A DNA stretch of 56,911 nt from a virus, in the IMG/VR virus record IMGVR_UViG_3300023179_000128, positions 1-56,911 of that record. The stretch is one strand, 5' to 3'. A program made the translations under genes and the position numbers. The stretch's first letter is position 1, and each line of letters begins with the position of its first letter. This document shows, in pieces, positions 55,818-56,911 of this stretch. The notes under the pieces are model-generated. The model was not told where the DNA came from. It saw nothing but the letters and a program-made list of their open reading frames with translations, and made no database searches.

Positions 55818-56911
55818 ATGTCATCTTTTAAAAGAATTAATGTATCTGACTCGTTTGTAGTTCCTTATGTAGCAAATAAGAACTGGGACATTTTATCTAG
55901 TTCTTTTGCTGAGAAACAAATAACAGTCAATGTAGGCGTTAACATAACCAGTTCAGTATTTGATCCAATTGATGAGAATAATACTAATGGAAGTTATGAT
56001 CGTTTAATATACGATGTTGTTAACTCCACTTATTATCCTAACTTTTTACCATCAGGATCTGTAGTAACAGCTTCAAGACAAAGTACTATCTTAAATGATG
56101 GTACCTTATCAACATCATCATATTATAATGGATTTGTTGAATTAGGAAACTTAGATACTATAAAGTATTTTCCTACACAATCAAACTCAGTCATTTACAC
56201 TATAAACATCCCTCGTCAGTTAACTGGTGAAGGAGTTTTACCTACTACATTTGAAATATATTTTAATAAACAAGCTACTTGTGAAAATTTTAGTATTACA
56301 AATACTGGATTTGGACCCGCGGATGTAGAGTATGTTTTATGTGGTGAAACAGGTTATACATCAGAAACAATATTAACATCAACTACAGTTTATAGATGTA
56401 TTGATAGTAGTGTTCCTATTAATGTTATTAATGGAACTGTAACTACATCTTCTTTAGGTTCTTGTACATCATCTCTATCAACATATAGTAAAATATATGA
56501 TGATGGAAATTATAACTTATTATATAGTGGAAGTAATGTGAGTTCATCTATCAATACATTATTATCTCAAAGTTCATATGTAGGTAATGTATTTTATGAA
56601 CAAAATATTGCTATTTTAACTATTATACCTAACAATATTAGATTAACAGGATGGAGAGGAATTAATCCTTATTGTGTCCAAACATCACCATCACCTACAC
56701 CAACAGTAACACCAACTAAAACACCAACACCAACTGTAACACCAACAATAACAATAACACCAACTAAAACACCAACACCAACTGTAACACCAACAATAAC
56801 AGTAACACCAACAATAAGTGTCACACCTAATGTCACATCTACTCCAACACCAACTATAACACCTACTGTAACACCAACAATAACTGTAACACCAACACCA
56901 ACTGTAACACC
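55818..56911 (+). CDS. Adhesin/fibre-like protein, 3' partial, with Thr-Pro repeats
   Basis: The frame opens at 55818 ([13 protein letters not shown]) 10 bases after the previous stop, and has no stop before the window end, so at least 364 codons. The first 290 residues are beta-rich, Ser/Thr/Asn-rich with a C..C pattern. The last 72 residues are low-complexity TPTPTVTPT repeats, a probably extended linker between the base and a distal domain outside the window. Similar linkers occur at 41470. Likely a tail-fibre or adhesin. Confidence 0.68.
   Translation, partial: MSSFKRINVSDSFVVPYVANKNWDILSSSFAEKQITVNVGVNITSSVFDPIDENNTNGSYDRLIYDVVNSTYYPNFLPSGSVVTASRQSTILNDGTLSTSSYYNGFVELGNLDTIKYFPTQSNSVIYTINIPRQLTGEGVLPTTFEIYFNKQATCENFSITNTGFGPADVEYVLCGETGYTSETILTSTTVYRCIDSSVPINVINGTVTTSSLGSCTSSLSTYSKIYDDGNYNLLYSGSNVSSSINTLLSQSSYVGNVFYEQNIAILTIIPNNIRLTGWRGINPYCVQTSPSPTPTVTPTKTPTPTVTPTITITPTKTPTPTVTPTITVTPTISVTPNVTSTPTPTITPTVTPTITVTPTPTVT
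56690..56911 (+). repeat. Tandem Thr-Pro coding repeats
   Basis: Degenerate 12- and 18-base units (ACACCAACACCAACTGTA type) repeat to the right edge, encoding TPTPTV. The DNA repeats are close to identical, so replication slippage could change linker length. Confidence 0.8.

Noticed and set aside
1-56911. Stop-codon reassignment as in some crAss-like phages
   Set aside because: Recognised genes (gp44, glf, gp25, gp6, ligase) end normally at their family lengths; no in-frame TAG or TGA inside conserved domains.
1-56911. CRISPR arrays, IS elements, integrase or attachment sites
   Set aside because: No regularly spaced repeats, transposase motifs or tyrosine/serine recombinase genes were seen; the only tandem repeats are the Thr-Pro codons at the right edge.

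Overview
The window is a 56.9 kb, AT-rich segment of a large tailed phage genome (Caudoviricetes, T4-like myovirus). T4-type core genes anchor it: the clamp-loader pair gp44/gp62 (4604-6130), an ATP-dependent DNA ligase (19830-20909), a gp55-type late sigma factor (39860-40618) and the baseplate wedge genes gp25 and gp6 (44764-47060). All 95 protein-coding genes I accept lie on the + strand, usually with overlaps or gaps of a few bases. A Bacteroidetes (flavobacteria-like) host is inferred, not proven. Promoters resemble the Bacteroidetes TTG/TAnnTTTG type, Shine-Dalgarno sites are nearly absent, and exported proteins carry short signal peptides. No integrase, repressor module, IS element or CRISPR array was seen.

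Layout. (1) 1-7792: small early-type genes, an exported group (NlpC/P60 hydrolase, lipoprotein, secreted DNA/RNA nuclease), a nucleotidyltransferase-like protein, a metallophosphoesterase, the clamp loader, and a Cas4-like PD-(D/E)XK nuclease. (2) 7803-18413: a ribbon-helix-helix protein, then a roughly 10.4 kb surface-glycan cluster with glycosyltransferases, RmlD-like reductase, UDP-galactopyranose mutase, polysaccharide deacetylase and UDP-sugar epimerase. (3) 18420-25705: degenerate HNH protein, ligase, SWIM protein, thioredoxin, DUF932-like protein, zincin metallopeptidase and unknowns. (4) 25742-31882: an accessory zone of very small genes, with a 540-base non-coding stretch holding hairpins, a possible pseudoknot and an atypical tRNA-like gene. 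(5) 31883-37616: a RecA/RadA-like ATPase, then a MoxR-type AAA+ ATPase partnered with a zincin+VWA protein and a 372-aa unknown. (6) 37783-40618: glutaredoxin, nucleotidyltransferase-like, HD phosphohydrolase and the late sigma factor. (7) 40664-56911: late virion genes (baseplate hub/wedge, C39-like and GH19 hydrolases, a 1625-aa structural protein, and a fibre/adhesin-like gene running off the right edge with Thr-Pro repeats).

Regulation visible in the sequence. Sixteen intergenic sites share TTGACC-like and TATMTTTA/TAAATTTA boxes with box starts exactly 19 nt apart, and are taken as early/middle promoters. Two genes carry a duplicated tandem pair of these with identical 76-nt spacing. A second AT-only motif, TATTTATA, precedes several late genes and is the likely gp55-dependent late promoter. 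It is the reverse complement of the T4 late box. Many start codons sit in an (A)GGTTATG or AGTTATG context. Three to four GC-rich hairpins look like terminators.
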